The position numbers and the translations under genes are program-made. This document shows positions 9,107 through 18,155 of a stretch of 64,000 nucleotides of DNA, piece after piece. Numbering within the stretch: the stretch's first letter is position 1; each line of letters starts with the position of its first letter. The stretch lies in NCBI RefSeq assembly GCF_900107125.1, contig NZ_FNOU01000007.1:62001-126000 (forward strand). The letters are read 5' to 3'. Under the pieces are notes generated by a model. The model was not told the origin of the DNA and searched no databases. It worked only from the letters and a program-made list of their open reading frames with translations. This stretch comes from Eubacterium barkeri (GTDB taxonomy: Bacteria > Bacillota > Clostridia > Eubacteriales > Eubacteriaceae).

Positions 9107-9736
9107 CTATGATAACCGCGCCTGTACCTCGGATGAGACCCGCTCGCTGATGGCGATACCATCGGCAATAAGAGGCTTGAGCTCCCCTTCAATGGCCATC
9201 GCACGATCCCTGTCCTGCAGGGTTTTGATATTGATTTGAACGTTCATCCAACCGCTAACCATGGCGGCCCGAAGACATTCGACACCAACGCCAACGTCTG
9301 ACAGGGCCAAAACGGAGCCTTTACCCAGAAGCTCCTCATGTAGCTTGATGGCTTTATGGCAGGTTTTAACAATCTCAATGGGCACAGAACAGGCAGTGAT
9401 GGTACATTTTTCCATAACAGCTGCTTTTTCAGCCTTTTCTTCCGGCGTATCTGAAGGCATACTGTAGGCCTTAGCCAAAGGGGAAAAATTCTCGGCATCC
9501 TGATCAATCATATCAAGCAAATCATCCTGAATATCCTGGGCCTGGACTAAAATCCGCTGAATATCCTCTTCGTATTCAGCGTATTTTTTCTTACCCGTAG
9601 TTAAATTGGCAACCATTCCCGCCAAAGCGGTTCCCAGGGCAGCGGTGAGGGCAGCGGCGCCGCCCCCTCCGGGGACGGCAGCCTTGCTGTAAAGCACCTC
9701 TGTAAATTCTCGACAGGTTTTATCAACTAATTTCAT
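9107..9736 (-). CDS. fchA: Methenyl-THF cyclohydrolase / formimido-THF cyclodeaminase family
   Basis: 209 aa. Family motifs include the N-terminal AVPGGGGAAALTAALGTALA, then KYAEYEEDIQRIL and the AGCH-like segment ALSDVGVGVECLRAAMVSG. In acetogen clusters FchA supplies methenyl-THF cyclohydrolase activity between Fhs and FolD. ATG 9736 sits 1 nt after the fhs stop, implying translational coupling; a longer frame starting inside fhs (9763) is less likely. Confidence 0.93.
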   Translation of the reverse strand: MKLVDKTCREFTEVLYSKAAVPGGGGAAALTAALGTALAGMVANLTTGKKKYAEYEEDIQRILVQAQDIQDDLLDMIDQDAENFSPLAKAYSMPSDTPEEKAEKAAVMEKCTITACSVPIEIVKTCHKAIKLHEELLGKGSVLALSDVGVGVECLRAAMVSGWMNVQINIKTLQDRDRAMAIEGELKPLIADGIAISERVSSEVQARLS

Positions 9737-9737
9737 C

Positions 9738-11417
9738 TTAGAACAATCCTGCAATGACGCCATTTTCGTCCACGTCGATACGGTTTGCAGCTGGTTCCTT
9801 GGGTAATCCAGGCATCTTCATGATTTCACCAGTCAGGGCAACGATAAAGCCAGCGCCTGCAGAAATGGTGACCTGACGCACGGTGATGGTAAAGCCTTCA
9901 GGACGGCCAAGTTGGGTCTGGTCATCCGTTAAGGAATACTGGGTTTTTGCCATGCAGATGGGCAGCTTATCGTAACCCAGCTTCGTCAGACGGGCAATTT
10001 CATCAGCGGCTTCCTTGGTAAAGGCCACATCCTTGGCACCATAAACTTTCTGGGCAATCTGTCTGATTTTTTCATCAATGGGCAAGTCCAACTCATAAGC
10101 GAAGGTAAAATCGTTATCCCCGGATTCTGCCAGACGAATAACTTCTTCAGCCAGCTCAATACCACCGTCGCCACCTTTGGCCCAAACTTCGGACAAGGCA
10201 ACATTAACACCTAGCTTTTCACATTCTTCCCGGACCAGGGCCAGTTCTGCTTCGGTATCCAGAGGGAAGCGATTAATAGCCACTACGGCGGGTAGCTTAT
10301 AAACCTGTGTAATGTTTTCAACGTGCTTGAGCAGGTTGGGAAGCCCTGCCTTCAGGGCTTCCAGATTTTCTTCGTTGAGGTCATCTTTGGCCACTCCACC
10401 ATTGTATTTAAGGGCACGGACCGTTGCAACAATAATGACAGCATCTGGGGTTAAACCCGCCATCCGACATTTGATATCCAGGAATTTCTCTGCACCAAGA
10501 TCAGCACCAAATCCAGCTTCCGTGACCACATAATCTTCTGCAAAATGCATGGCCATCTTTGTAGCAATAACAGAGTTACAGCCATGGGCGATATTGGCAA
10601 AAGGACCACCGTGGACAAAGGCCGGAGTCCCTTCTAAAGTCTGAACCAAATTGGGCTTCAAAGCATCCTTCAGAAGGGCTGCCATGGCGCCATTGGCCTT
10701 TAATTCCGCCGCGGTAACCGGCTTATCATCATAGGTATAACCCACGATGATTTTACCCATACGATCTTTTAAATCAGAGATATCGCTGGCTAGGCAGAAG
10801 GCTGCCATAATTTCGGAGGCGACGGTGATATCAAAACCATCCTGACGGGTGGCGCCATCACCTTTTTTACCCAGGCCGTCCACAATATTACGGAGCTGGC
10901 GGTCATTCATATCCACACAGCGTCTCCAGGTAATCTTCTTGGGATCGATGTTAAGTTCATTTCCCTGATGGATATGGTTATCCAGCATGGCAGCCAGCAG
11001 GTTATTGGCCGCACCAATGGCATGGAAGTCACCGGTGAAATGGAGATTGATGTCTTCCATGGGCAATACCTGGGCGTATCCGCCACCAGCAGCACCGCCC
11101 TTAACACCAAAAACAGGTCCTAAGGAAGGTTCACGAAGGGCAACCAAGGTATTTTTCCCCAATTTAGAGAGAGCATCTGCCACACCGATGGTCGTCGTGG
11201 TCTTCCCTTCACCAGCTGGAGTCGGATTGATGGCCGTGGTCAGGATCAGCTTCGCCTTCTTGCCGGTATCCTTTTTCAGCAGATTGTAATCAACCTTTGC
11301 TTTATACTTCCCGTATAAATCCAAATCCTCTTCCGTCAGTCCCAATTTTTCCGCAATCTTGCGAACATCCTGGGGAGTTGCCTGTTGTGCAATTTCAATA
11401 TCCGATAAAAATGCCAT
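9738..11417 (-). CDS. fhs: Formate-tetrahydrofolate ligase
   Basis: 559 aa, full family length. ATP-binding loop [18 protein letters not shown] near residue 66, folate/formate region [20 protein letters not shown], and C-terminal [19 protein letters not shown]. It joins formate to THF using ATP, the entry step of the Wood-Ljungdahl methyl branch. A strong AGGAGAG lies 5 nt before the ATG. It follows the formate channel gene by 83 nt; that gap shows only a weak AGCTTCATGC repeat and no terminator, so it is probably in the same transcript. Confidence 0.97.
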   Translation of the reverse strand: MAFLSDIEIAQQATPQDVRKIAEKLGLTEEDLDLYGKYKAKVDYNLLKKDTGKKAKLILTTAINPTPAGEGKTTTTIGVADALSKLGKNTLVALREPSLGPVFGVKGGAAGGGYAQVLPMEDINLHFTGDFHAIGAANNLLAAMLDNHIHQGNELNIDPKKITWRRCVDMNDRQLRNIVDGLGKKGDGATRQDGFDITVASEIMAAFCLASDISDLKDRMGKIIVGYTYDDKPVTAAELKANGAMAALLKDALKPNLVQTLEGTPAFVHGGPFANIAHGCNSVIATKMAMHFAEDYVVTEAGFGADLGAEKFLDIKCRMAGLTPDAVIIVATVRALKYNGGVAKDDLNEENLEALKAGLPNLLKHVENITQVYKLPAVVAINRFPLDTEAELALVREECEKLGVNVALSEVWAKGGDGGIELAEEVIRLAESGDNDFTFAYELDLPIDEKIRQIAQKVYGAKDVAFTKEAADEIARLTKLGYDKLPICMAKTQYSLTDDQTQLGRPEGFTITVRQVTISAGAGFIVALTGEIMKMPGLPKEPAANRIDVDENGVIAGLF

Positions 11418-11500
11418 GTGTTCTCTCCTTTGTTAAAATTATTTATTGACTCAGCTTCATGCTGAAGTACGCTATTTAAGCTTCATGCTAAAAAATCGCT

Positions 11501-12283
11501 TCACGCCGAAATACTTTTTCGTAGGAATGAATAATAATAAACACAAGGTACGATTACTGCACCACCTATGATGTTGCCAATGGTTACAGGTATTAGATTC
11601 CCCATAAAAAGCTGTCCCCAGCTAACCTCTGCACCGAGAAAAATTCCAAGGGGAATATATGTCATATTGGCAACACTATGCTCAAATCCAGAGAAAACGA
11701 ACAGCATAATGGGGAACCAAATCCCCCAGATTTTACCGATCATATCCTTTGAACCGGCCTGCAGCCAACATGCAAGGACCACTAATATATTACAAAATAT
11801 ACCACGGATTACTGCATTTGAAAAGGAAATTGTTACTTTTTTAACAGCAATAGATGTCGCTGTCGCCATGACAGCTTCTGTATAAAGTCCGCTCTTTGCG
11901 AGCAAAAACGCCAAGAAAATGGAACCCACCAGATTTCCGATATACACCACCAGCCAGTTAATCAGCAGCTGCTTCACAGTGATTTTTTTGTCCATCCAGG
12001 CCAGGGTCAGCAGATTATTCCCGGTAAAAAGTTCTCCCCCGCAAAGGATCACTAACATCAGTCCAACAGGGAATACCGAAGCCCCGATGAGTTTGGCCAC
12101 CAAAGCATCCGTCCCACCGCTTACAGCAGCCGTGGCCAGGATGAAGCCATGGGCTCCAAAACCGATGAATATTCCTGCAAAGATGCCCAGCAAAAACATC
12201 TTGAGAATTGGAAGATTGGCTTTCTTCACACCATTGCCAATCCACACCTCACCAATTTCTGCCGGGGTTAAAAAACTACTCAA
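11501..12283 (-). CDS. Formate/nitrite transporter (FNT) family channel
   Basis: About 260 aa from a TTG at 12283 (LSSFLTPAEIGEV), chosen because AGAGG sits 6 nt upstream and the protein then begins where FNT proteins begin; the frame is open further to 12364. Six hydrophobic segments and the FNT motif LCGGELFTGNNLLTLAW, plus FSGFEHSVANMTYIPLG and GNLIPVTIGNIIGG, are visible. Between folT and fhs, it most likely moves formate, feeding the ligase or releasing excess formate (inference). Confidence 0.92.
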   Translation of the reverse strand: MSSFLTPAEIGEVWIGNGVKKANLPILKMFLLGIFAGIFIGFGAHGFILATAAVSGGTDALVAKLIGASVFPVGLMLVILCGGELFTGNNLLTLAWMDKKITVKQLLINWLVVYIGNLVGSIFLAFLLAKSGLYTEAVMATATSIAVKKVTISFSNAVIRGIFCNILVVLACWLQAGSKDMIGKIWGIWFPIMLFVFSGFEHSVANMTYIPLGIFLGAEVSWGQLFMGNLIPVTIGNIIGGAVIVPCVYYYSFLRKSISA

Positions 12284-12367
12284 ATGTTGCCTCTCTTCTC
12301 TCCGGTCACGCCGAAGTGTAACCTTTACACAACCGTCATGAAAAAAGGTGCCAGGGCACCTCATATT

Positions 12368-12874
12368 TCATTTCGTGTTACTCAGAAGGGATACCATCCG
12401 TTTACCCGTCGCCACATAGGTCAACGCTACCTGTACCGGCAGCATGATTGCGCATTTAATAATGCGTGGGATGAGCAAGGCGATATACCCCTGACCAGTC
12501 ATCATATACAACCACAGTGTATCCAAACCCAGATTCAATATTAAGCAGATTATTGCATTGGCAATAATAATCCGTTTCCATCCGATTTCCTTGTTATAGA
12601 AGGCCACACCATAAACAACACCGGTAAGAAATGCCGTCAGTGTAAAGCCTGGGAAAAAACCTGCCGTCGGGAAAAGTGCCAAACCGATTACATCAGCGAT
12701 GGCAGCGCCACCACCGGCCCACCATGGTCCGTAAAGCATCGCGGAGACCGCAATCGGCAAAAAGGTAAAGCCGACCCGTACAATAGGTGTTTGAATCGAA
12801 ATAAATCGAGTGAGGATAATATTGATGGCAATGAGTACTGCCATCGTTGTGAGCCGTTTCAGATTACTGTTCAT
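12368..12874 (-). CDS. folT: ECF transporter S component, folate type
   Basis: 168 aa with about six hydrophobic helices (MAVLIAINIILTRFISIQTP, RVGFTFLPIAVSAMLYGPWW, GLALFPTAGFFPGFTLTAFL). The RVGFTFLPIAVSAMLYGPWW region is typical of ECF substrate-binding components of the folate/pantothenate class. Folate specificity is supported by the THF riboswitch directly upstream and by the THF-dependent operon that follows. It needs the general EcfA/A'/T module, not in this window. SD AAAGGAG lies 4 nt before ATG 12874. First gene of the one-carbon operon. Confidence 0.9.
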   Translation of the reverse strand: MNSNLKRLTTMAVLIAINIILTRFISIQTPIVRVGFTFLPIAVSAMLYGPWWAGGGAAIADVIGLALFPTAGFFPGFTLTAFLTGVVYGVAFYNKEIGWKRIIIANAIICLILNLGLDTLWLYMMTGQGYIALLIPRIIKCAIMLPVQVALTYVATGKRMVSLLSNTK

Positions 12875-12914
12875 GGTTCTCCTTTATGTGCCACTCAAGG
12901 GCATATGGAATGTT

Positions 12915-12940
12915 GCCACAAAAGGGAAAACCCATGTGGC
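12915..12940 (-). promoter_or_regulatory. Hairpin overlapping the 3' edge of the THF aptamer (candidate expression platform)
   Basis: On the minus strand GCCACA (12940-12935) and TGTGGC (12920-12915) form a 6-bp stem whose first two bases are also the last two bases of aptamer helix P1 (ending 12939). The two structures therefore exclude one another. No U-run follows, so control of ribosome access (SD about 35 nt downstream) or of an alternative structure is more likely than simple termination. A TGGCAC just before the SD could also pair with GTGCCA inside the aptamer. Confidence 0.45.
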
Positions 12941-13031
12941 AGCGGAAGCGGGTATGGCACCACTGACAACGTCATTCGTCCAAAGGCGACTTCCCATCCT
13001 TTGGCACTTAAGCGCACCATCCCTACTCTGC
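12939..13031 (-). promoter_or_regulatory. Tetrahydrofolate (THF) riboswitch aptamer
   Basis: Read on the minus strand this 93-nt stretch carries the conserved blocks of the folT/THF-I motif in order: GCAGAGUAG, GCGCUUAAGUG, GGAUGGGAAGUCG, GGACGAA, GGUG and UUCCGCUGC. Helices: P1 GCAG/CUGC (a covariant version of the GGAG/CUCC pair I remember from a described aptamer), P2 GGG(A)UGG with CCAU(A)CCC, and P3 CCAAAGG/CCUUUGG. It sits 64 nt upstream of folT, the classic location. Binding of reduced folate is expected to lower expression of folT and of any gene co-transcribed with it. Confidence 0.93.
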
Positions 13032-13044
13032 AAACAGGACAATT

Positions 13045-13050
13045 ATTATA
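13045..13050 (-). promoter_or_regulatory. Candidate -10 element of the folT / one-carbon operon promoter
   Basis: A perfect TATAAT on the minus strand places a start site near 13038, just before the riboswitch aptamer begins (13031). The -35 region 17 nt upstream (AATGCC) is poor, so the promoter may need an activator or a different -35. A second TATAAT lies further upstream near 13086-13091. Confidence 0.5.
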
Positions 13051-13368
13051 TTTTAGGCTACATCATAGGCATTTCCTCCCCGATATTATATTTGGTATTC
13101 TCCAATCTCATCTTTAGCCCTATCCAATGGATGGATCTATGATTATCGCTAAATTATATCAGATATGGACAATAAAAGCCATGTAGAGATTGTCAGAATC
13201 CAATGATATCCTATTGTGGTGCCCCATATGGGCGATACAACTATACCTGTCTATAGACTTGTATACCCCTTTGGTCAAAAAACTTATTATGCTCACATTA
13301 TAGACCTATTTTAGAAAAAAATCCATAGCTTAAAGAAATAAAGTTAAAAAAGTAACGAAGATAAGCGG
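13051..13368. other. Intergenic region between divergent one-carbon operon and RACo paralogue
   Basis: No gene seen. It contains the perfect 10-bp palindrome CCCATATGGG (13223-13232) and, just after it, an imperfect dyad ACAACTATA..TATAGACTTGT, both possible operator sites between the two divergent promoters. The stretch is AT-rich relative to its neighbours. Confidence 0.5.
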
Positions 13369-13397
13369 TTGTACCGTATTATTGGATCAACTATAAT
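13369..13397 (+). promoter_or_regulatory. Sigma-A-type promoter for the divergent RACo-like gene
   Basis: TTGTAC (13369-13374), a 17-bp spacer and a perfect TATAAT (13392-13397). The predicted start is near 13404, about 37 nt before the ATG; SD AAGGAG at 13430-13435. Confidence 0.8.
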
Positions 13398-13440
13398 GAA
13401 CAATAGTCAAAAAAACAGTCCAATTTCTTAAGGAGATCCC

Positions 13441-14670
13441 ATGAAAATTCACTTTCCCGTTTACGAACAAACAATCCAGATTGAAATGAATTCAACGGTC
13501 GCTGATGCTTGCCGCCAATCCGGGCATCCCCTGAACCAATCCTGTAGTGGCAGGGGCTGCTGTAAAAAATGCACGATTCGAATAAGGGAAAAAGGATTGC
13601 TTATGGATGTGCTGGCCTGTCAGTATCCCCTGAGTGACGAAATGGAGATTTTCATTTCCCCCAAGGGTTCGGCTGTGTCGATCCGACCTTTTACTATCCC
13701 TGCCGTTATTCCTGCTCCCAGGATTTGTAACTACCCTGTCCTCACCGATGCTCTTAGAGATATTCCGGCAGACTGCCTTTCAAAAACACTCAACCATCTT
13801 CTCCCCCGAAATGTGATGCCCCTCTCCCCTACAGTCCTAACCAAAGCTGCAGCTTTGATGACCATTGAGGGGGATTCCATTCTCAACGTCATTATGGCCG
13901 GTGATATGGTGATCGATCTGACTTCATCCCCGGAGCCCTTAGAGATTTTTGGCATTGCCTTGGCTCAACAAGGCTCGTCCATTCAGGGTATTCTCTTTAA
14001 CCTTTCAGAAGGTATTTTTATTGATTCAACCACTCTGTCCGGCCATTTTGAATCCCATTTAGAGAAGAACCCGGCCAAATTGATCCATCAGCTCTGCACC
14101 AGGAATAATATTTTAGAAAGCCAGATTTACAATCTATTATGCAGTAGCACGGGATTTTTGAAAAGCGAACACTTTCTATCTTTACCAATCAATATCAACC
14201 CTCAGGCTGATATTGGCTTTTTACCCAGTATTGGTAAAGGTGGCGATAGTACTCTAATCGCCAGTCTTTCCTGTATCCCTGACGATAGCGGTCTTCGGCT
14301 GCTCCTTCGACACCACCGGAATAGCTTTGACCTTGCCCTTGGGGAAAATTCCTCCTATTTGATTCAGCCGGGCTTCTGTTCCAGGACGTCCATAGATAGC
14401 CTTCTCCCCCAGTGCCTACAGCTTTTCAAAAAAACAAACACCTGCCCAGAGGATCTAAAATCGATCATCCTGACAGGTGTGTCTGAAATTTCTGAAACTG
14501 ATGAAGTTTATCGCGCCGTTGGAGGAGCCTTAAGAAAGCTTCCAGCTTTTTCAGAAATGTGCTTTGAATTGGCAATGGATTTAGAGATTATCGGTTTACA
14601 GCGAGCACTCCTTTCCCTGGAAACACTTTTTCGCTGCGCCGATATCGCTGAAAACTCCCGGATTTTATAA
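13441..14670 (+). CDS. Degenerate RACo-like protein: intact [2Fe-2S] domain, eroded ASKHA domain
   Basis: 409 aa. The N-terminus keeps the ferredoxin cysteines C35, C41, C44 and C60 (CSGRGCCKKC, then LAC) with exactly the spacing of the RACo-type protein at 1795-3609. The rest aligns by eye to the ASKHA domain but the phosphate motifs are gone: DLGTTT is replaced by LAQQGSS (174-180), DLGTNGE by HHRNSFD (291-297) and VVAGAFGSY by ILTGVSEIS; only the ALLSLE tail resembles the paralogue closely. ATP hydrolysis is therefore unlikely. It is about 200 residues shorter than the active-looking paralogue. A redox partner, decoy or regulator of the operon it faces are possible roles (inference). It has its own good promoter and SD, so it does not look like a decaying pseudogene. 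Confidence 0.8.
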   Translation: MKIHFPVYEQTIQIEMNSTVADACRQSGHPLNQSCSGRGCCKKCTIRIREKGLLMDVLACQYPLSDEMEIFISPKGSAVSIRPFTIPAVIPAPRICNYPVLTDALRDIPADCLSKTLNHLLPRNVMPLSPTVLTKAAALMTIEGDSILNVIMAGDMVIDLTSSPEPLEIFGIALAQQGSSIQGILFNLSEGIFIDSTTLSGHFESHLEKNPAKLIHQLCTRNNILESQIYNLLCSSTGFLKSEHFLSLPININPQADIGFLPSIGKGGDSTLIASLSCIPDDSGLRLLLRHHRNSFDLALGENSSYLIQPGFCSRTSIDSLLPQCLQLFKKTNTCPEDLKSIILTGVSEISETDEVYRAVGGALRKLPAFSEMCFELAMDLEIIGLQRALLSLETLFRCADIAENSRIL

Positions 14671-14675
14671 TCCTA

Positions 14676-15992
14676 TTACGCTTGATTCTTTGTCATTTTA
14701 CAATGAAAAAAGCTATCGCACCCATCCATCGTGAGATCTGTGTAACCCATAGTGCCCGGTTCCATCTGCATCTCCGGATGGTTGGATAGAAACATCTCGA
14801 TCTGATGCTCATTTTCATCGGGATTTACCGAGCAGGTTGAGTAGACCAGCACCCCACCGTCCTTTAACATGGTGGCTGCATGATCCAACATGACCCCCTG
14901 GATCTGACGAATGGCCTTTCGCTCCTTTTTATCCCCCCGGTGCCGAATTTCTGGTTTTCGCCGAATAATGCCCGTCCCTGTACAGGGCGCATCCAAAAGG
15001 ATTCGGTCAAACACCTTGATATCGATGGGGTTTAACCGGGTTCCGTCTGCCTTCTCGGTTTTGATACAGCTAATTCCCAATCGACGGGCTGCCCCATCAA
15101 TGAGGGCCAATCGATGGGCATGGATATCCCGGGCGATGATTTCCCCCTGATTTTCCATAAGCTGGGCAATGTGAGTGGTCTTCCCTCCGGGTGCCGCACA
15201 CATATCCAGAATTTGTTCCCCGGGCTGAGGATCCAGTAGATGACTTAACCCCATAGCCCCCTGATCCTGGATGGTGTAAAAACCCGAAGAAAAGAGCCTT
15301 TCCTTGTTAATATCCGATCCCATTCCGGCAGTCCCCAGAAGGTGGATGGCCTCTGGATACAGGGTTCCCGCTTCTGGCACCATTCCCAGGGCCGACAATT
15401 CTGTCATGAGCGCCTCCCTGGTAATCTTAAGGGTGTTCGTCCGAAGGGTAAAGGGCGGGGTATCATTCATCTTCGGAAGAATGGTCATTGCCTTTTCCTC
15501 TCCAAAAACCTCAAAATACTTATGGACAATCCACTGGGGAATGGAGTATCGAATGGATAATCCTTCCTTCTCATTGGGCCAGTCCTCCAGGTGGAAATCC
15601 GCCAATGCCGCCTTTTGGCGCAGGATGTTTCGCAAAACACCATTGACAAAGCCCCGGGCCTTCGGCACTTTTTTCCCGGTGAGGGTAACGGCCTCATCCA
15701 CAATGGCGTAATCCGGAATCCGGTCTAAAAAGAAAATCTGATAAGCCGCCACCTCTAGAATAATACGGACACTCCCATCCAAGCGTTTCAGAGGCTTGTC
15801 CAGAACCTGGCACAGCAGGTAGTCAAGATACATCTGGTTTTGAAGAGTCCCGTATACCAGGGTGATATACAGGCCCTTATCTTCCCCAGAAAGTGAAACA
15901 CGGGAAAGAGCCTCTCGTGTTTCCAGGTTAGAGAAGGCTCCCTCCCGTAAAATATGCTGCAGTGAATCCACTGCCAGTCCCCGTGGATCCAT
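14676..15992 (-). CDS. rsmB: 16S rRNA (cytosine-967-C5)-methyltransferase
   Basis: 438 aa. N-terminal NusB-like RNA-binding domain (DYLLCQVLDKPLKRLD, AVTLTGKKVPKARGFVNGVL) and a C-terminal SAM methyltransferase domain with DMCAAPGGKTTHIAQLM, DAPCTGTGIIRRKPEIR and the catalytic YSTCSVNPDENE. It begins directly after the stop of the metallopeptidase gene and is the last gene of the def-fmt transcription run. It converges on the RACo-like gene with a 5-bp gap. Confidence 0.95.
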   Translation of the reverse strand: MDPRGLAVDSLQHILREGAFSNLETREALSRVSLSGEDKGLYITLVYGTLQNQMYLDYLLCQVLDKPLKRLDGSVRIILEVAAYQIFFLDRIPDYAIVDEAVTLTGKKVPKARGFVNGVLRNILRQKAALADFHLEDWPNEKEGLSIRYSIPQWIVHKYFEVFGEEKAMTILPKMNDTPPFTLRTNTLKITREALMTELSALGMVPEAGTLYPEAIHLLGTAGMGSDINKERLFSSGFYTIQDQGAMGLSHLLDPQPGEQILDMCAAPGGKTTHIAQLMENQGEIIARDIHAHRLALIDGAARRLGISCIKTEKADGTRLNPIDIKVFDRILLDAPCTGTGIIRRKPEIRHRGDKKERKAIRQIQGVMLDHAATMLKDGGVLVYSTCSVNPDENEHQIEMFLSNHPEMQMEPGTMGYTDLTMDGCDSFFHCKMTKNQA

Positions 15993-16691
15993 CTAGTTTC
16001 TCCCACGGATGGCCAGCATCCGGAAAAGATTCAAGAAGGCCATGAGGGTGCTGGCGACATAGGTCATGGCTGCCGCCCCAAGGACCTTTTTCACCCCGCT
16101 AATTTCACCCGCCTCGACAATATGGTACTCCTCCAAAGCTAAAACCGCACGATGGCTGGCATTAAACTCCACTGGAAGCGTGACAATATAGAACACCAGA
16201 GCCAGACAGAACAATAGAATCCCAACGTCCATGAGGATTAACCCAAAGCTGGAACGGTTCCCCCCTAGAACCAGGCCGATGAAAAAAAGAGGCCAGGCCG
16301 CGTTGGAGGTAAAACTACAAACCGGTACAATAGCATTCCGGAATTTTAAAGGCACATAACCCTGGGCATGCTGGATAGCATGTCCCGTTTCGTGGGCGGC
16401 AATGCCTACGGAAGCAATGCTGGCCTTATCTGCCACGTCACTTGAAAGACGCATGACCTGGAGCCGGGGATCATAATGATCTGTCATCTTACCGGATACC
16501 CGTTCAATGCGGATATGGGACAGGCCATTATCGTCCAAAAGGCGACGTGCCGCCTGGGCACCAGTAAGCCCGGTATGGGTTGGGACCCGGCTGTAGGTAT
16601 TGTAAGCCTTACTGACTCTTGCCTGGGCGATGGCGGCGATAATCAGACCTGGGATGAGTATGAGCATGCTGCTGTAAAATCCAAACATCAT
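15993..16691 (-). CDS. YugP-type membrane zinc metallopeptidase
   Basis: 232 aa. A hydrophobic N-terminus (SSMLILIPGLIIAAIAQ), the zinc motif HETGH (GIAAHETGHAIQHAQGY) and two or three later membrane segments (LFFIGLVLG, ILLFCLALVFYIVTLP), ending with AAMTYVASTLMAFLNLFRML. This arrangement defines the PF04298/YugP family, often found between fmt and rsmB in Clostridia. Substrate unknown. Good reading frame and coupled position; 59 nt downstream of fmt. Confidence 0.9.
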   Translation of the reverse strand: MMFGFYSSMLILIPGLIIAAIAQARVSKAYNTYSRVPTHTGLTGAQAARRLLDDNGLSHIRIERVSGKMTDHYDPRLQVMRLSSDVADKASIASVGIAAHETGHAIQHAQGYVPLKFRNAIVPVCSFTSNAAWPLFFIGLVLGGNRSSFGLILMDVGILLFCLALVFYIVTLPVEFNASHRAVLALEEYHIVEAGEISGVKKVLGAAAMTYVASTLMAFLNLFRMLAIRGRN

Positions 16692-16750
16692 TTTCCTCTT
16701 TTCTTTTACTTTTCAGGGAACAAGTATACGTTCTATTCCTGTAAATGGAC

Positions 16751-17698
16751 TTAAGCCTTTCCCAAAATCCGTCCGATTTCCAGGGTGTTTCCTCGTAAAT
16801 AATCCTTTGTCTCCATCCGCTTTTTCCCCGGCATTTGGATCTCACCAATGGTCAGAGAACCATCGGCGGTTTTTACCACCAAGCCAGAGTGAATATCAGC
16901 TTTAAGGATTTGTCCCGGATGTCCTGGGGTTTCATTCCCCTGGATTTTTGGCGAAAAGCACTTGATTTTCAGACCATCGAGGGTGGTGTAAGCCCCTGGA
17001 AAAGGGTCCGTTCCATTAATCTTTCGCAGCACCTCATGGGTCGTTCTGGACCAATTAATTCGTCCCGTATCCCGATCCACTTTATCCGCATAGGTAGCCT
17101 TGGCCTCCTCCTGCTTTTCTGGAACAATGGACCCTTCCACCATTTCCTGGAGGGTCATCAGAAGCAAATCCGCTCCCAATTCGGCCAGGGCATCGTGGAG
17201 CTGTCCCACCGTAGTTTCCTCAGTAATGGGAACCCGGGCCTTGGAAAGCATATCCCCGGTATCCATTCCGATATCCATTTTCATGATGGTGACACCGGAT
17301 TCATCCTTCCCGTCCAGAATAGCGTGGTGAACCGGCGCAGCTCCCCGGTATTCCGGCAAAAGGGAACCGTGGATATTCACCGAACCCATGGGGGGCATAT
17401 AGAGAATTTCCTCAGATAAAATTTGGCCGTAAGCAGCAACCACGAAGATATCCGCTTCTAAAGCCTTCAAATGGGCTACAGCCTCTGGAGTTTTGATCCG
17501 CTCGGGCTGAAACACAGGGATGCCCAGGGCCAAAGCCCGTTTTTTCACCGGCAAAAAACAAATCTTATTCCCCCGTTTATTGGGACGATCGGGCTGGCAA
17601 ACCACAGAAAGCACCTGATGCCCCGCTTCTACCAGACGATCCAGGGCAGGAACGGCAAAATCCGTCGTCCCCATTAAGACAACCTTCAGCGGTTTCAT
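16751..17698 (-). CDS. fmt: Methionyl-tRNA formyltransferase
   Basis: 315 aa. N-terminal formyltransferase fold (VVLMGTTDFAVPALDRL; catalytic NIHGSLLPEYRGAAPVHHAI and the Asp in MKMDIGMDTGDML) and a C-terminal tRNA-binding OB-like domain. It formylates initiator Met-tRNA using 10-formyl-THF, another consumer of the folate pool made by fhs. Its start overlaps the def stop by 4 nt (ATGA type), indicating coupling. Confidence 0.95.
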   Translation of the reverse strand: MKPLKVVLMGTTDFAVPALDRLVEAGHQVLSVVCQPDRPNKRGNKICFLPVKKRALALGIPVFQPERIKTPEAVAHLKALEADIFVVAAYGQILSEEILYMPPMGSVNIHGSLLPEYRGAAPVHHAILDGKDESGVTIMKMDIGMDTGDMLSKARVPITEETTVGQLHDALAELGADLLLMTLQEMVEGSIVPEKQEEAKATYADKVDRDTGRINWSRTTHEVLRKINGTDPFPGAYTTLDGLKIKCFSPKIQGNETPGHPGQILKADIHSGLVVKTADGSLTIGEIQMPGKKRMETKDYLRGNTLEIGRILGKA

Positions 17699-18138
17699 TG
17701 TGGGATAACCCGATCTAAGAAAACCACCCCATCCAAATGATCCAATTCGTGGCAGATGGCCCGGGCCATCAGCTCATGGCCCTCAATTTCACAGAGATTC
17801 CCTTCCAGGTCCGTATAACGGGCTACAGCGCATTCTGGTCGCTCCACGGGTCCAGATTGATCCGGGAAGCTCAGGCAGGCTTCATCCTCAACAATGCTGC
17901 CCTCCGTCGATACAATCTCCGGATTAATCATCACTACAGGGCCTTCTCCAACATCGATGACCACGATGCGCTTTAAAATCCCAACCTGGGGTCCAGCTAA
18001 GCCAACACCCTCCTGGTCGTACATGGTATCTAACATATCCTGGGCCAGCTCCCGGATTCGGTCGTTAACCTCCGGGATTTCCCTGGCCTTTTTGTGCAGA
18101 ATCGGATCGTCATTTACTCTCATATTTCGAATTGCCAT
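17695..18138 (-). CDS. def: Peptide deformylase
   Basis: 147 aa. All three metal motifs: GVGLAGPQVG, EACLSFP (zinc Cys) and HELDHLDG (HExxH). Removes the N-formyl group from new proteins, so it pairs functionally with fmt downstream. It lies 17 nt after the priA stop. Short, clostridial type. Confidence 0.96.
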   Translation of the reverse strand: MAIRNMRVNDDPILHKKAREIPEVNDRIRELAQDMLDTMYDQEGVGLAGPQVGILKRIVVIDVGEGPVVMINPEIVSTEGSIVEDEACLSFPDQSGPVERPECAVARYTDLEGNLCEIEGHELMARAICHELDHLDGVVFLDRVIPQ

Positions 18139-18155
18139 CAGTTCCTCCTTTAATT

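Noticed and set aside
12939..13031. Cobalamin riboswitch, considered because the operon involves corrinoid chemistry
   Set aside because: The B12-box pattern is missing, whereas the ordered THF-I blocks and P1-P3 pairings all fit.
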